This document shows, piece by piece, positions 34,535-42,981 of a stretch of 64,000 nucleotides of DNA; the stretch's first letter is position 1; every line of letters begins with the position of its first letter. The notes beneath the pieces are model-generated. The model ran no database searches and was not told where the DNA came from. It saw only the letters and a list, made by a program, of their open reading frames with translations. The stretch is from NCBI RefSeq assembly GCF_000005825.2, contig NC_013791.2, forward strand, positions 3,038,001-3,102,000, in the 5' to 3' direction. This DNA comes from Alkalihalophilus pseudofirmus OF4 (GTDB lineage: Bacteria > Bacillota > Bacilli > Bacillales > Bacillaceae_D). The translations under genes were made by a program, and so were the position numbers.

Positions 34535-35400
34535 CGAACCGCCTCCTTCATGCCCATAATTCCAGATGGTTTAAAAATTAAAACGGCAAGCATGATTAAA
34601 AAGTTAACAGCAAGCGCAATATCCGGTGCGTAGTATCCAGCATAAGCGCCGAGCAAACCGACAATAATCGCCGCAACCATCGAACCAAGCACACTGCCCA
34701 TTCCACCGATGACAACAACAATAAAGGCTAAAATTCCGTATTCTAATCCAATTTCTGCATAAATAACCCCTGAATAAGGACCAAATAAAACTCCAGCTAA
34801 TCCTGCCATTGCAGCACCAAGCATAAAAACAAATAAGAATACTTTACGAATATTAATTCCAAGAGATTGAACCATTTCTTTATCCATAACTCCTGCTCGC
34901 ACAATGAGACCAATCTTTGTTCGGTTTAATAAGAAAAGCAACCCGAGAAATACGATCAATCCTACAGCAATGATAAACAATCGGTATTTAATTAAGTAAA
35001 GCCCTCCAATTTCCCAGCTACCTTGAAGCCAAAGCGGTGCCTGAGCTTGCAATATGTTAGGTCCCCAGAATACTTTCACGACCTCACTCAAGACGAGCAT
35101 CGCCCCTAAGGTAATCAGTAATTGTTGAATATGATTTCCATACACAGGCTTGATGATAAAACGTTCGAGTAAGTATCCAAGCACCATTCCAATGACCAAT
35201 GCTGCTAAGATTCCTGCTAAAAAGCTTCCTGTAGTTGTATAGGCCCAAATTCCAGCATAGGCTCCCCATAAAAACAAAGCACCATGGGCAAAATTTAATA
35301 CATCCATTAATCCAAAGATGAGCGTTAAACCTGCTGCTAAGAGAAAAATCAGCATGCCTGTTGCCAACCCATTAATTGTTATATTTGCAATCGTCTCCAC
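34531..35400 (-). CDS. livH: Liv-type ABC transporter permease, LivH family
   Basis: This 289-residue membrane permease has about eight helices and the LivH signatures GLMDVLNFAHGALFLWGAY and GGMGSVLGSMVAA. The cytoplasmic segment RAGVMDKEMVQSLGINIRK is the coupling loop. It lies 14 bp downstream of the livF-like ATPase gene and overlaps livM by four bases. It forms the heterodimeric channel with LivM. Substrate is inferred from context only. Confidence 0.92.
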   Translation of the reverse strand: METIANITINGLATGMLIFLLAAGLTLIFGLMDVLNFAHGALFLWGAYAGIWAYTTTGSFLAGILAALVIGMVLGYLLERFIIKPVYGNHIQQLLITLGAMLVLSEVVKVFWGPNILQAQAPLWLQGSWEIGGLYLIKYRLFIIAVGLIVFLGLLFLLNRTKIGLIVRAGVMDKEMVQSLGINIRKVFLFVFMLGAAMAGLAGVLFGPYSGVIYAEIGLEYGILAFIVVVIGGMGSVLGSMVAAIIVGLLGAYAGYYAPDIALAVNFLIMLAVLIFKPSGIMGMKEAVR

Positions 35401-35414
35401 CTATATCACTCCTT

Positions 35415-36119
35415 TTAGGCTATACCTAAATATTTACGTTTTAACTCTTCATCGCGACTAAGCTCCTCCATTTCACCTTTATGCACCGAAAGCCCATCAT
35501 CAATAATATAAAATCGATCTCCGATTGTACTTGCCATCATAAAGTTCTGTTCAACGAGGACCACCGTCGTTTTATCTTTCATTTCATTAATTGATTCCAT
35601 TACTTTTTCAACAATAATGGGTGCAAGCCCCTTACTTGGCTCATCAATGATTAGTAATTCATTGTTGTTCACATATGCTCTAGCAATGGAAAGCATTTGT
35701 TTTTGTCCGCCTGAAAGGTGCCCGCCTTGCTTTTTCCAGAATTTCTTTAAATCCGGGAACAAATCTATGATGTAATTCATGCTCGCTAATGTTGCTTCGT
35801 CTTTCTTTTTCATCGCTACATTCATATTTTCTTCGACCGTTAACCCACCAAAAATACCTTGATCCTCTGGAACATAGCCGATTCCCAAATTAGCTATTTC
35901 ATAGGTTGGCAGCTTATGAATCTCCTTGCCTTTATACGTAATGGCCCCTTCACGAACAGGGTTTAATCCCATGATTGAGCGAAGCGTTGTTGTTTTCCCT
36001 GCTCCATTTCGACCGAGCAACACCGTAACCTCACCTGGCTGCACCTCAAAAGATACTCCCTGCAAAATATGATATTGCTCGATATACGTATGAATATGAT
36101 CCACCTTAAGAAGCGTCAT
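35415..36119 (-). CDS. livF: Liv-type ABC transporter ATPase, LivF family
   Basis: This 234-residue cytoplasmic ATPase has Walker A GRNGAGKTT, signature LSGGQKQMLSIARA and Walker B ELLIIDEPSKGL. The conserved GYVPEDQGIFGGLTVEENM is typical of LivF. It overlaps livG by 14 bp, so the two ATPases are translationally coupled and form the transporter's motor heterodimer. Confidence 0.94.
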   Translation of the reverse strand: MTLLKVDHIHTYIEQYHILQGVSFEVQPGEVTVLLGRNGAGKTTTLRSIMGLNPVREGAITYKGKEIHKLPTYEIANLGIGYVPEDQGIFGGLTVEENMNVAMKKKDEATLASMNYIIDLFPDLKKFWKKQGGHLSGGQKQMLSIARAYVNNNELLIIDEPSKGLAPIIVEKVMESINEMKDKTTVVLVEQNFMMASTIGDRFYIIDDGLSVHKGEMEELSRDEELKRKYLGIA

Positions 36120-36870
36120 GCTGCATACCTCCTAAGTAAGCTGACTGCACCTGCTCATTATTCATAATCTCTTCTGGTTTACCATCAGCAAGTAATTCTC
36201 CGTGAAACAGCACCATCAAGCTATCTGAGAGATCAAGCACCATATCCATTTTGTGCTCAATTAACAATATTGTTCGACTGCGTTGATCACGAATTGATTT
36301 AATTACATCAAGAATCATCGGAACCTCTTCTAACGACATGCCAGCAGTCGGTTCATCTAATAGAAGCAATTCAGTCTCAAGCGCTAACAGCATCGCTATT
36401 TCAAGTTTTCTTTTTTCACCATGAGCCAAATTTACAGCTAGCTCTTCTGTCTTATCTTTAAGAAGAACTACATCTAGCAGCTCCAATGCCCGCTTTTCAA
36501 TGTGTTTGTATTTCGAAAAATGAGAGAAGATATTGTAACGGATACCTTGCTGTGACTGAACAGCTAACCGTACATTTTCATAGCATGTTAAATTCGGAAA
36601 TACATTTGTGATTTGAAAAGACCTTCCAATTCCAAGTCTAGTTCGTTCAGTGGCAGAAAGGTTTGTAATCTCCTTTCCATTAAAGATGACCTCCCCCTTT
36701 GTTGGCTTTAGCTGACCACTCAACATGTTAAAAAAGGTAGTTTTCCCTGCCCCATTCGGGCCGATAATTGATTTCAACTGATTACGCTCTATCGCAATTG
36801 TGACATCGTTTACGGCAACATGGCCGCCAAACGCAATCGTCAATCCTTTTGTTTCTAATATTGTTGACAT
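36106..36870 (-). CDS. livG: Liv-type ABC transporter ATPase, LivG family
   Basis: This 254-residue ATPase has Walker A GPNGAGKTTFF, the LivG-type signature LAHGEKRKLEIAMLL and Walker B LLLLDEPTAGMS. The segment GIGRSFQITNVFPNLT is diagnostic for LivG. AGGAGGAGAAAGG precedes the start. It is separated from the binding-protein gene by a 12-bp hairpin at 36893–36923, which could lower expression of the transporter relative to the binding protein. Confidence 0.94.
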   Translation of the reverse strand: MSTILETKGLTIAFGGHVAVNDVTIAIERNQLKSIIGPNGAGKTTFFNMLSGQLKPTKGEVIFNGKEITNLSATERTRLGIGRSFQITNVFPNLTCYENVRLAVQSQQGIRYNIFSHFSKYKHIEKRALELLDVVLLKDKTEELAVNLAHGEKRKLEIAMLLALETELLLLDEPTAGMSLEEVPMILDVIKSIRDQRSRTILLIEHKMDMVLDLSDSLMVLFHGELLADGKPEEIMNNEQVQSAYLGGMQHDAS

Positions 36871-36892
36871 CCTTTCTCCTCCTTTTTTAAAG

Positions 36893-36923
36893 AGAGTACT
36901 ATCAAAAAATCTGATAGTACTCT
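36893..36923 (-). promoter_or_regulatory. Intra-operon hairpin between the binding-protein and livG genes
   Basis: AGAGTACTATCA pairs perfectly with TGATAGTACTCT across a 7-nt loop. No real T-run follows (CTTTAAAAAAGG), so it looks like an mRNA-stabilising or partial-attenuation hairpin rather than a full terminator. Confidence 0.7.
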
Positions 36924-36930
36924 ATAGTCA

Positions 36931-38163
36931 TTAATTATTGATAGGCGGCGCTGTTTCTTCTGGTGTTAGTTCACGAGAAAGAACAGGTACTGGATAGTCA
37001 TATTCAGGTGATTCTTCTAGCGTAATCGAATACATAGACTGAAGGGCTTGATGATCTTCTTCTCTAAACGTCATTTCTCCCTTCGGCGTATTAAATGTCA
37101 TGCCTTCCATGGTAGAAATGAGCAAGTCTGTATCTGTATCTCCACCAGTCTCCTCAAGCGCTTGCACAATAGCCATCGCCGCTGAAAATCCACCTGGTGT
37201 AAATAGATCCGGCATCTCGCCGTTATAGCGCTCTTGGTGTGTTTCAACTAACCAATCATTCACTTCGTTATCCGGAAGACTGTGATGATATACTGTAAAG
37301 CCTTCCATCCCGACAACCGCTCCCATTGTGCGTAAGGCTGCGATGTCAGGTGCTCCTGTGGAGATTTGAATTCCACGCTGTTGTACACCCATATCAGCAA
37401 TTTGCCCCCATGGATTGTTTGCTCCTGCCCAAATAACAAACAAGTAGTCAGGATCTGCATTAATAACTCGCTGAATATTTGAAGCAAAATCCACCCCAGC
37501 CGGGTCTGCATATTCTTCGTGAAGAACCTCTGCACCAAGCTCTTCTGCAGTATTTTTAAACGCACTCACGCCGTCACGACCAAATGCATTATCTTGGGCA
37601 AGGGTGGCAATTCTTACTCCCTCACCTGCAATTGCAGCTGCCCCGGCAGTTGCATCCTGTGAAGAGCTACGCCCTGTACGAAAAACATAACGATTCCAGT
37701 TTTCCCCAGTAATACTATCTGCTACTGCTGGTTCTACCACCATTATTTTCTCGTACTCTTCCATTAAAGGAAGTACTGCAAGCGTATCGCCTGATGAAGA
37801 TGAGCCAACAATAAAATCAACATTATAGTCTTCAAGTAAACGAGTTGCTTTGTGAACAGCCACGTCTGATTGAGTCTCTGTGTCTTCAACGTAATATTCG
37901 ATCTTTTTGCCGCCAACCTCCATCGTGCCATCAGTGGCATACTCCAACCCAAGCTCAAATCCCCTTACGGTTTGTGTGCCATATGCTTCTAAAGCTCCAG
38001 TTAGTGAGGTTAAAACCCCAACACGTACAACATCTTCTGCCTCAGTATTCTCTGGACTTTCCCCTGCTTCCTCACTGCCTCCTACGTCATCAGCTCCACA
38101 TGCAACAAGCATTGATGTCATCAAGGCCAACCCCCAGCCTATCAAGCTTTTTCTCCATCTCAT
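36931..38163 (-). CDS. Liv-type ABC transporter substrate-binding lipoprotein
   Basis: This 410-residue protein is exported and lipid-anchored: a basic N-terminus, a hydrophobic stretch and the lipobox LVAC with Cys22. An acidic Glu/Ser linker follows, then a periplasmic-binding-protein type I fold that begins VRVGVLTSLTGALEAYGTQ, as in LivK-like proteins. It captures the ligand outside the membrane for LivHMGF. ATG 38163 follows AAAAGGGGGAAACAAA. It begins 19 bp after the first hydrolase gene. The ligand cannot be deduced; Liv-type binding proteins include ones for aromatic and hydroxy acids. Confidence 0.92.
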   Translation of the reverse strand: MRWRKSLIGWGLALMTSMLVACGADDVGGSEEAGESPENTEAEDVVRVGVLTSLTGALEAYGTQTVRGFELGLEYATDGTMEVGGKKIEYYVEDTETQSDVAVHKATRLLEDYNVDFIVGSSSSGDTLAVLPLMEEYEKIMVVEPAVADSITGENWNRYVFRTGRSSSQDATAGAAAIAGEGVRIATLAQDNAFGRDGVSAFKNTAEELGAEVLHEEYADPAGVDFASNIQRVINADPDYLFVIWAGANNPWGQIADMGVQQRGIQISTGAPDIAALRTMGAVVGMEGFTVYHHSLPDNEVNDWLVETHQERYNGEMPDLFTPGGFSAAMAIVQALEETGGDTDTDLLISTMEGMTFNTPKGEMTFREEDHQALQSMYSITLEESPEYDYPVPVLSRELTPEETAPPINN

Positions 38164-38182
38164 TTTGTTTCCCCCTTTTGTT

Positions 38183-39070
38183 TTAAGAATTATCTGAATT
38201 ATATCTTCCTGTAGTTGCATGTAAGTTACAGACTTGCTCAATGAACGTTTTTGTAGAGGCTGCCACCTCTTTTGCAAAGTGAATAGCGATCGAAAAGTGA
38301 TTGGATTGGGGAATTTCTATCAATTCATAATTCTTGTAACGAGAGACTAGCTCATTACATTGTTGCTTTGAAATAACAAAGGCCTCCTTATCGTATAGAC
38401 AATCTGGTGCAAAGAAAATGAGAACAGGAACGTTTATTTTTTCATGCAACATGGTAATTTCAGCGGCAAGAAGATTTTTTAGTTCTTCTTCAATCGTTAC
38501 CTTACGAACTTTTGGTTGTACACTTCCATTTTCCATGTGATGGACATCATAATTAAAATAGCGTTCTAAGCCTTGATGCCATGGTTTAAAGAAATCAGTT
38601 TCCTTCATTTTAGAAAGAAATGTTTGATAGCTTTCATATTGATGATCGAGACGATTAATAGACGGGGTTAAGGCTGAAATAACACGTTCATCTAAGTTAG
38701 CTCCTCCATCAATAAGGATCAGCCTTTTTACAAATCGTGAATAATGAGCAGTAAAATAACTGGCAATCATCGCTCCTAGTGAATGCCCGACGACAATTAC
38801 ATTCTCTAATTTGAGCGCTCTTAATATTTCCACTAAATCTTCTGCATGTTCTTTTAAGCTGTAACCTGCAGCTGGCTTACTGCTGTTTCCTCTGCCCCGT
38901 AAATCATAGCTTAGGACACGATAATCCTTCACCCACTCTGATGCTAGTGAATCAAAAAAATGAGCATTAGCGGTTAAACCGTGTATGCAAACGATCACCT
39001 CCCCGCTGCCACCATGGTCGACCACGTTAAAGTCTAAATCCCGTACATGAACAGTTATACACCTCTCCAT
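38183..39070 (-). CDS. Alpha/beta-hydrolase (first gene of the Liv operon)
   Basis: This 295-residue cytoplasmic serine hydrolase has the oxyanion strand VIVCIHGLTANAH, the SYDLRGRGNSSKP segment, the nucleophile elbow VVGHSLGAM and the catalytic His in PQSNHFSIAIHF. The acid is likely Asp in FFAPDCLYD. It resembles esterases and meta-cleavage-type hydrolases. ATG 39070 follows AAGGGAGAAAGCGG. It is the first gene after an activator-type promoter (39111–39144), so it should be the most strongly expressed enzyme of the operon. Hydrolysis of imported esters or oligomers is inferred. Confidence 0.86.
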   Translation of the reverse strand: MERCITVHVRDLDFNVVDHGGSGEVIVCIHGLTANAHFFDSLASEWVKDYRVLSYDLRGRGNSSKPAAGYSLKEHAEDLVEILRALKLENVIVVGHSLGAMIASYFTAHYSRFVKRLILIDGGANLDERVISALTPSINRLDHQYESYQTFLSKMKETDFFKPWHQGLERYFNYDVHHMENGSVQPKVRKVTIEEELKNLLAAEITMLHEKINVPVLIFFAPDCLYDKEAFVISKQQCNELVSRYKNYELIEIPQSNHFSIAIHFAKEVAASTKTFIEQVCNLHATTGRYNSDNS

Positions 39071-39110
39071 CCGCTTTCTCCCTTCGAAGTATGAATTTGA
39101 TTTCTTTCCT

Positions 39111-39144
39111 ATCATAAAAAATTAAAGTTACAATTTTGTCACAA
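39111..39144 (-). promoter_or_regulatory. SARP-type activator box and -10 of the hydrolase–Liv operon
   Basis: On the minus strand TTGTGAC (plus 39138–39144), a 4-bp spacer, TTGTAAC (plus 39127–39133), 10 bp, then TATGAT (plus 39111–39116). The two heptamers differ at one base and are 11 bp apart, as in SARP-controlled promoters. The same block also reads as an imperfect 16-bp palindrome. No good -35 is present. Confidence 0.65.
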
Positions 39145-39172
39145 AAATAGTCAGCCTTTACAGGCTGACTAT
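39143..39172 (-). terminator. Terminator of the STAND–SARP regulator gene
   Basis: ATAGTCAGCC pairs with GGCTGACTAT across a 6-nt loop, followed on the minus strand by five T. It separates the regulator from the operon and abuts the activator box. Confidence 0.88.
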
Positions 39173-42100
39173 AGATGACTTAAATAAATTTTTTCTGTTG
39201 CTTCTTTAATCATTTTCCACATTTCTCTGGTTGTTTCGAGCGGGGCTACACCTAACTCGTCTTGAAGCTGCTGTTGGCAACGCTCATAGATACGAAGAGC
39301 CTGTGTACGGTTTTGTTTGCAATAATAACAATACATAAGCAGCCTATACGCTTCTTCCCAACAGCTATCTTCTGTTAAGATTTGTTCACACCAGCGAATC
39401 GCCTCATCAAACTTTTCTTCAGCGACACTAATTTGAGCAACTCGCTCTACTCCTCGTAAATATAAAACAAATAATTGCTCACGCAGTTCAATACACCAAT
39501 CATCGAAACGCCGGCTCGGCAAATACTCCCCGCGATATAACTCCAGACCTTTCACAAGCTTTTCTTTTGCCCGTTTCCGGCTTCGCTCCTCTAATCCTGA
39601 TTCAATGTAATAGATAAAGCGATGGGCATCAATATCTATGCTCGCCTCCTTATTCAGACCGTACATTTGGTCCTCACGAGTAATAAAAAAGGCTTCTTGG
39701 CGAGCTTTTCGATGTGGTTCAATGGCTTTATTCATTGCATTCAAAGCAACCTTTAAGTCGCGACTCGCGTCCTCCTCATTTTGACCAGGCCATAGTAAAT
39801 GACATATTTCAGATTTTGCAATAAACTGATTAGCTCTTGTGATAAAAAGTTGGAAAAGCTCACGCGCTTTATCACGCTTCCACCCTTTTTCATCAAGCTT
39901 ATCCTCCCCAAGCCACACTTGAAATTCCCCTAATGTTTGAACACGAATCGTATAGCCTGGGTGAGAAGCCAATTGAGCAAAACCAAGCTCTGCGAGAAGG
40001 GGTTCTACTAAATATGCCTCAACTTGATGTGTTTTTGCTTCTAGCAACAGTGGCGGTATGCACTGAATATCTGTGGGACCAAACAAGGTCTTATTAGAAA
40101 AAAAGAATTGAGAATTATGTTTTTGAATGAGGGTCAAGCAGCGTGTTATCGTCTTTTTAAAAGCTGATGAATTTTCTTGTCTTAAATAGAGTGACGAGAG
40201 CCAGTAAAGTGTGACAGTTTCTCCGAAACTTTCGCCACAGCTTCTAAAGGTCTTCTCACACCCATTCAAACGCTTTTCTGCTTCAATCAAATCACCCTGC
40301 TTAAAAGTGACAAGCGCCAAAGCTAGCTGGACTAAGCCGCTTAACCAACGATCTTTAACACGCTCTGGTTCTTCAAGAGCCACCTTCCCTATACGTAGCG
40401 CTTTATCATATTCTCCTTGCTTTCCATATAATAAACAAAGTCCCATATAAGCTTCTGATTTACCGCGTGACATCTTTAAATCACTCATCAACTTTAGCGA
40501 CGTTTCATAACATTGAATTGCAAGAGAGGGATCATAATCGTCTAGTAGCTGCACAGCATGACCCATTCGAGCCCATCCTACCGCCTCAACAAAAGGAGAG
40601 CGACGTTGAACTCCGCCTACGATCGCCGCCTCAGCCTGCTTTTTGGCGTGCTCTGTTAATCCCATTAAGCTATTTAATAAAGACAATAGCAAATCCCCTT
40701 CTCGGTGAGAGCTTGAGAGTTTATGATCCTTCTCATAAAGCTTAGCTTCCTGTAATAATTCCTTTGCTGTATGAAACTGACCTGTCCTCAAAAGGTATCG
40801 AGACTCAAGTTCAATATTTTTATATTCTGGATGAACAGCCTGAATTTTCACAAGCCAGGACTCAACTTCCTTTACTTCACCGAGGTTAAGAAGATTTTCT
40901 GACATCAAACTATAAAGTCTCACCTTGCGCTCTACACTCGTGTTTGTACGCTCCATATAATTAATCGCTTTTTGTAAATAAGGCTGTGCTTTTACAGGTT
41001 GGATTGTATCTAAATAGATTTGAGCGCGCCCTTCCATACTAAGGCTCAAGCCTTCAGCATCTTGCTTTTCTTCTGCAAGCTCTTCAAGTTTACGGTAACA
41101 AGTCATGGCTTGCTCAAATTTTGAATAGTACCGATTCATCTCACCTTCAAGATACCAAAGCAACCAATATTCGTCCTTCATTATCTCTGGGATTGAGTCA
41201 AGCGTAACCATGAGTCCTTCCATTTTACCATTGTGTAAAAGACGTATACCTTCGTGAACTAAAAGAGCAGACGCTTCCCTATAATCACCAGCCCGCATGT
41301 ATACTTCTAAGCTTTTTTCATAATCACCAGCAGCCTTATAGTAACAAGCTACTCTTTGCAAAAGGTTATCCTGTAAAATTGGATTTTTACTGAGTTGACG
41401 CAATAGAAAATCTCGAAACAAGGCATGATACCGGTACTGGCTCTTACCAATTTCTACTACAAACAAGTTCTGTTGAATGAGATGAGTAATATAATTTCCA
41501 GCATGCACAGCTTCAAAGACGGTTTGACAAAGCTTTTCATTAAACTCCTCAAACAAGCTTGTTTCTAATAAAAATTTCTTAATTTCTTCAGGTTGTCTTG
41601 AAAACGCTTCCATTGTTAGGAATCGAAAAAGCTCGTCGGTAGTCTCAAGACCATCCTGAAGAACAGCTTGAACTTCCCCATGTTCTTTCCACTGTTGACC
41701 AAGCATTTGCAAGGCAATTGCCCACCCTTCAGTCGCTTTTTCTATCTCTATCAACTCTTCTGGTGTACAGTCAATATTAAATACATCTGAGAGGAGAACA
41801 TCAATTTCTTCATTTGAGAAAATAAAATCAGTTTCGGTTAATTCAAGTAATTGTCCGTTCAACAGCCTTCGAGTAATCACATCCCACGTTGGCCGCACCC
41901 TTCCAGCAAGCACGATGTGAACGTTGGCAGGCGCTGATTCGATTAGTAGTTGGAGCCAGTCTTTAACAAGTTCTGAACGTTCTGTAATATGAATATCATC
42001 AAGCACACAAACAAATGGTTTTTTCAGTTGCAAAAGCTCATTGCAAAACTCTATACATATATAGTCGAGCTCCTCTTCCCACCCTTCAACCTCACCTGAG

Positions 42101-42417
42101 ATCAAATATTCAATAAGCTCTGAACCAAAATGCGGGAATTTCTCACGCACAGCATGTACAACATGAACAATAAAGTGAAAGAAATTTTCATCTTGTTTTG
42201 ACAAGCTGTACCAGCAGGATAGCTTATCAGAGGTATCCAAAAAGCTAGAAAGTGCAGAGCTTTTTCCATACCCTGGCCCTGTATGTATCAATGTTAGAGG
42301 ACACTCTTCAATTTGTTTTAATTGTTTCATTAATTTAGGTCGATAGATCATTGAACTACGCTGCAAAGGGGGAATAAATTTAGTCCGCAATACTGCTAAC
42401 CTTCGTTTCGGTTGCAT
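39169..42417 (-). CDS. STAND ATPase–SARP (BTAD) transcriptional activator
   Basis: This ~1082-residue regulator is built in three parts. The N-terminus is a MalT-like STAND NTPase with Walker A GPGYGKSS (residues 47–54) and a Walker-B-like VCVLDDIHI. The middle ~450 residues are helical TPR-like repeats. The last ~250 residues are not a LuxR helix-turn-helix but an OmpR-like winged helix (KRDKARELFQLFITRANQFI) plus a bacterial transcriptional activator domain (RVAQISVAEEKFDEAIRWCE). Such proteins bind an inducer and ATP, oligomerise and activate promoters with heptamer repeats. Matching boxes occur at 31343, 39111 and 42788. ATG 42417 follows AGGAGG. The inducer is unknown. Confidence 0.88.
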   Translation of the reverse strand: MQPKRRLAVLRTKFIPPLQRSSMIYRPKLMKQLKQIEECPLTLIHTGPGYGKSSALSSFLDTSDKLSCWYSLSKQDENFFHFIVHVVHAVREKFPHFGSELIEYLISGEVEGWEEELDYICIEFCNELLQLKKPFVCVLDDIHITERSELVKDWLQLLIESAPANVHIVLAGRVRPTWDVITRRLLNGQLLELTETDFIFSNEEIDVLLSDVFNIDCTPEELIEIEKATEGWAIALQMLGQQWKEHGEVQAVLQDGLETTDELFRFLTMEAFSRQPEEIKKFLLETSLFEEFNEKLCQTVFEAVHAGNYITHLIQQNLFVVEIGKSQYRYHALFRDFLLRQLSKNPILQDNLLQRVACYYKAAGDYEKSLEVYMRAGDYREASALLVHEGIRLLHNGKMEGLMVTLDSIPEIMKDEYWLLWYLEGEMNRYYSKFEQAMTCYRKLEELAEEKQDAEGLSLSMEGRAQIYLDTIQPVKAQPYLQKAINYMERTNTSVERKVRLYSLMSENLLNLGEVKEVESWLVKIQAVHPEYKNIELESRYLLRTGQFHTAKELLQEAKLYEKDHKLSSSHREGDLLLSLLNSLMGLTEHAKKQAEAAIVGGVQRRSPFVEAVGWARMGHAVQLLDDYDPSLAIQCYETSLKLMSDLKMSRGKSEAYMGLCLLYGKQGEYDKALRIGKVALEEPERVKDRWLSGLVQLALALVTFKQGDLIEAEKRLNGCEKTFRSCGESFGETVTLYWLSSLYLRQENSSAFKKTITRCLTLIQKHNSQFFFSNKTLFGPTDIQCIPPLLLEAKTHQVEAYLVEPLLAELGFAQLASHPGYTIRVQTLGEFQVWLGEDKLDEKGWKRDKARELFQLFITRANQFIAKSEICHLLWPGQNEEDASRDLKVALNAMNKAIEPHRKARQEAFFITREDQMYGLNKEASIDIDAHRFIYYIESGLEERSRKRAKEKLVKGLELYRGEYLPSRRFDDWCIELREQLFVLYLRGVERVAQISVAEEKFDEAIRWCEQILTEDSCWEEAYRLLMYCYYCKQNRTQALRIYERCQQQLQDELGVAPLETTREMWKMIKEATEKIYLSHL

Positions 42418-42787
42418 ATAACTCCTCCTCTCAATCATATAGCTTTTTTCTATTAGATGTTCCTTGGATTTTCCAGAACAATCTCTTGTCTCAACCTCAA
42501 TCTTTCTGACCGGAAAAAAGTCTGTCTGCTGCTTTATTACTATCTTTTCGGCTAGCAGGGTGATGATTTCCTGCTTAAATCAATAATATTATTTGTTTTT
42601 TACTTAAATTCACCAACTGGAACATTAGTCACTATAATTTTATCTATCGTAACATAACTCAGTTACAGAACTTTTATAAATTCATGAAATTGTACCATCC
42701 CCTAGATCCCTTCTTCATTTAAAGCACAGTTATTAAACATGTCTTATAACATATCTTTTTTTCTGATTGTTCATCACATCATTTCAC

Positions 42788-42821
42788 TTGTAACTTATAT
42801 GAAACTTTCCCCCTTCATATT
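42788..42821 (+). promoter_or_regulatory. SARP-type activator box and -10 candidate of the esterase gene
   Basis: TTGTAAC (42788–42794), a 4-bp spacer, ATGAAAC (42799–42805; 5 of 7 identical), 10 bp, then CATATT (42816–42821). Spacing equals that of the Liv-operon promoter. The implied 5' leader is about 150 nt. Confidence 0.45.
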
Positions 42822-42931
42822 TAAATAGTCAGGCCAATCCTGCACTAACTGCCCTAATTTTCAAACCCATCTTCTTGACAAGCGATGAGCCAGAAAACAA
42901 GCTAGTTTCAAAATTCTTAAAAAGGAGGAAA

Positions 42932-42964
42932 ATGTACTTACTATTATTTAGGTTTAAATTTTAG
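42932..42964 (+). CDS. 10-residue leader peptide upstream of the esterase
   Basis: AAAAAGGAGGAAA directly precedes an ATG that opens MYLLLFRFKF and stops at TAG 42962, only 17 bp before the esterase ATG. The esterase's own ribosome-binding site lies right after the stop. The peptide is hydrophobic with several Leu codons. It may be a translated leader that couples or attenuates esterase translation. Expression is not proven. Confidence 0.4.
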   Translation: MYLLLFRFKF

Positions 42965-42981
42965 AAGAGGAGAGGATTTAA

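Larger units (their letters stand above)
42418..42981. other. Divergent intergenic region between regulator and secreted esterase
   Basis: The 564 bp are AT-rich and hold no sizeable gene. They contain an inverted GTAAC/GTTAC pair (42649–42666), the SARP-type box (42788–42821), a consensus TTGACA without matching -10 (42875–42880) and a 10-codon leader frame (42932–42964). I found no convincing promoter for the regulator. Confidence 0.6.

Noticed and set aside
33509-38163. Ordinary branched-chain amino acid importer
   Set aside because: The family fits, but co-location with hydrolases, a KAS-like enzyme and an acyl-CoA ligase makes an organic acid or ester more likely. Not excluded, only less favoured.
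42875-42880. TTGACA as the esterase promoter -35
   Set aside because: The hexamer 17 bp downstream (CAAGCT) is a poor -10, so the upstream activator-type site is a better candidate.
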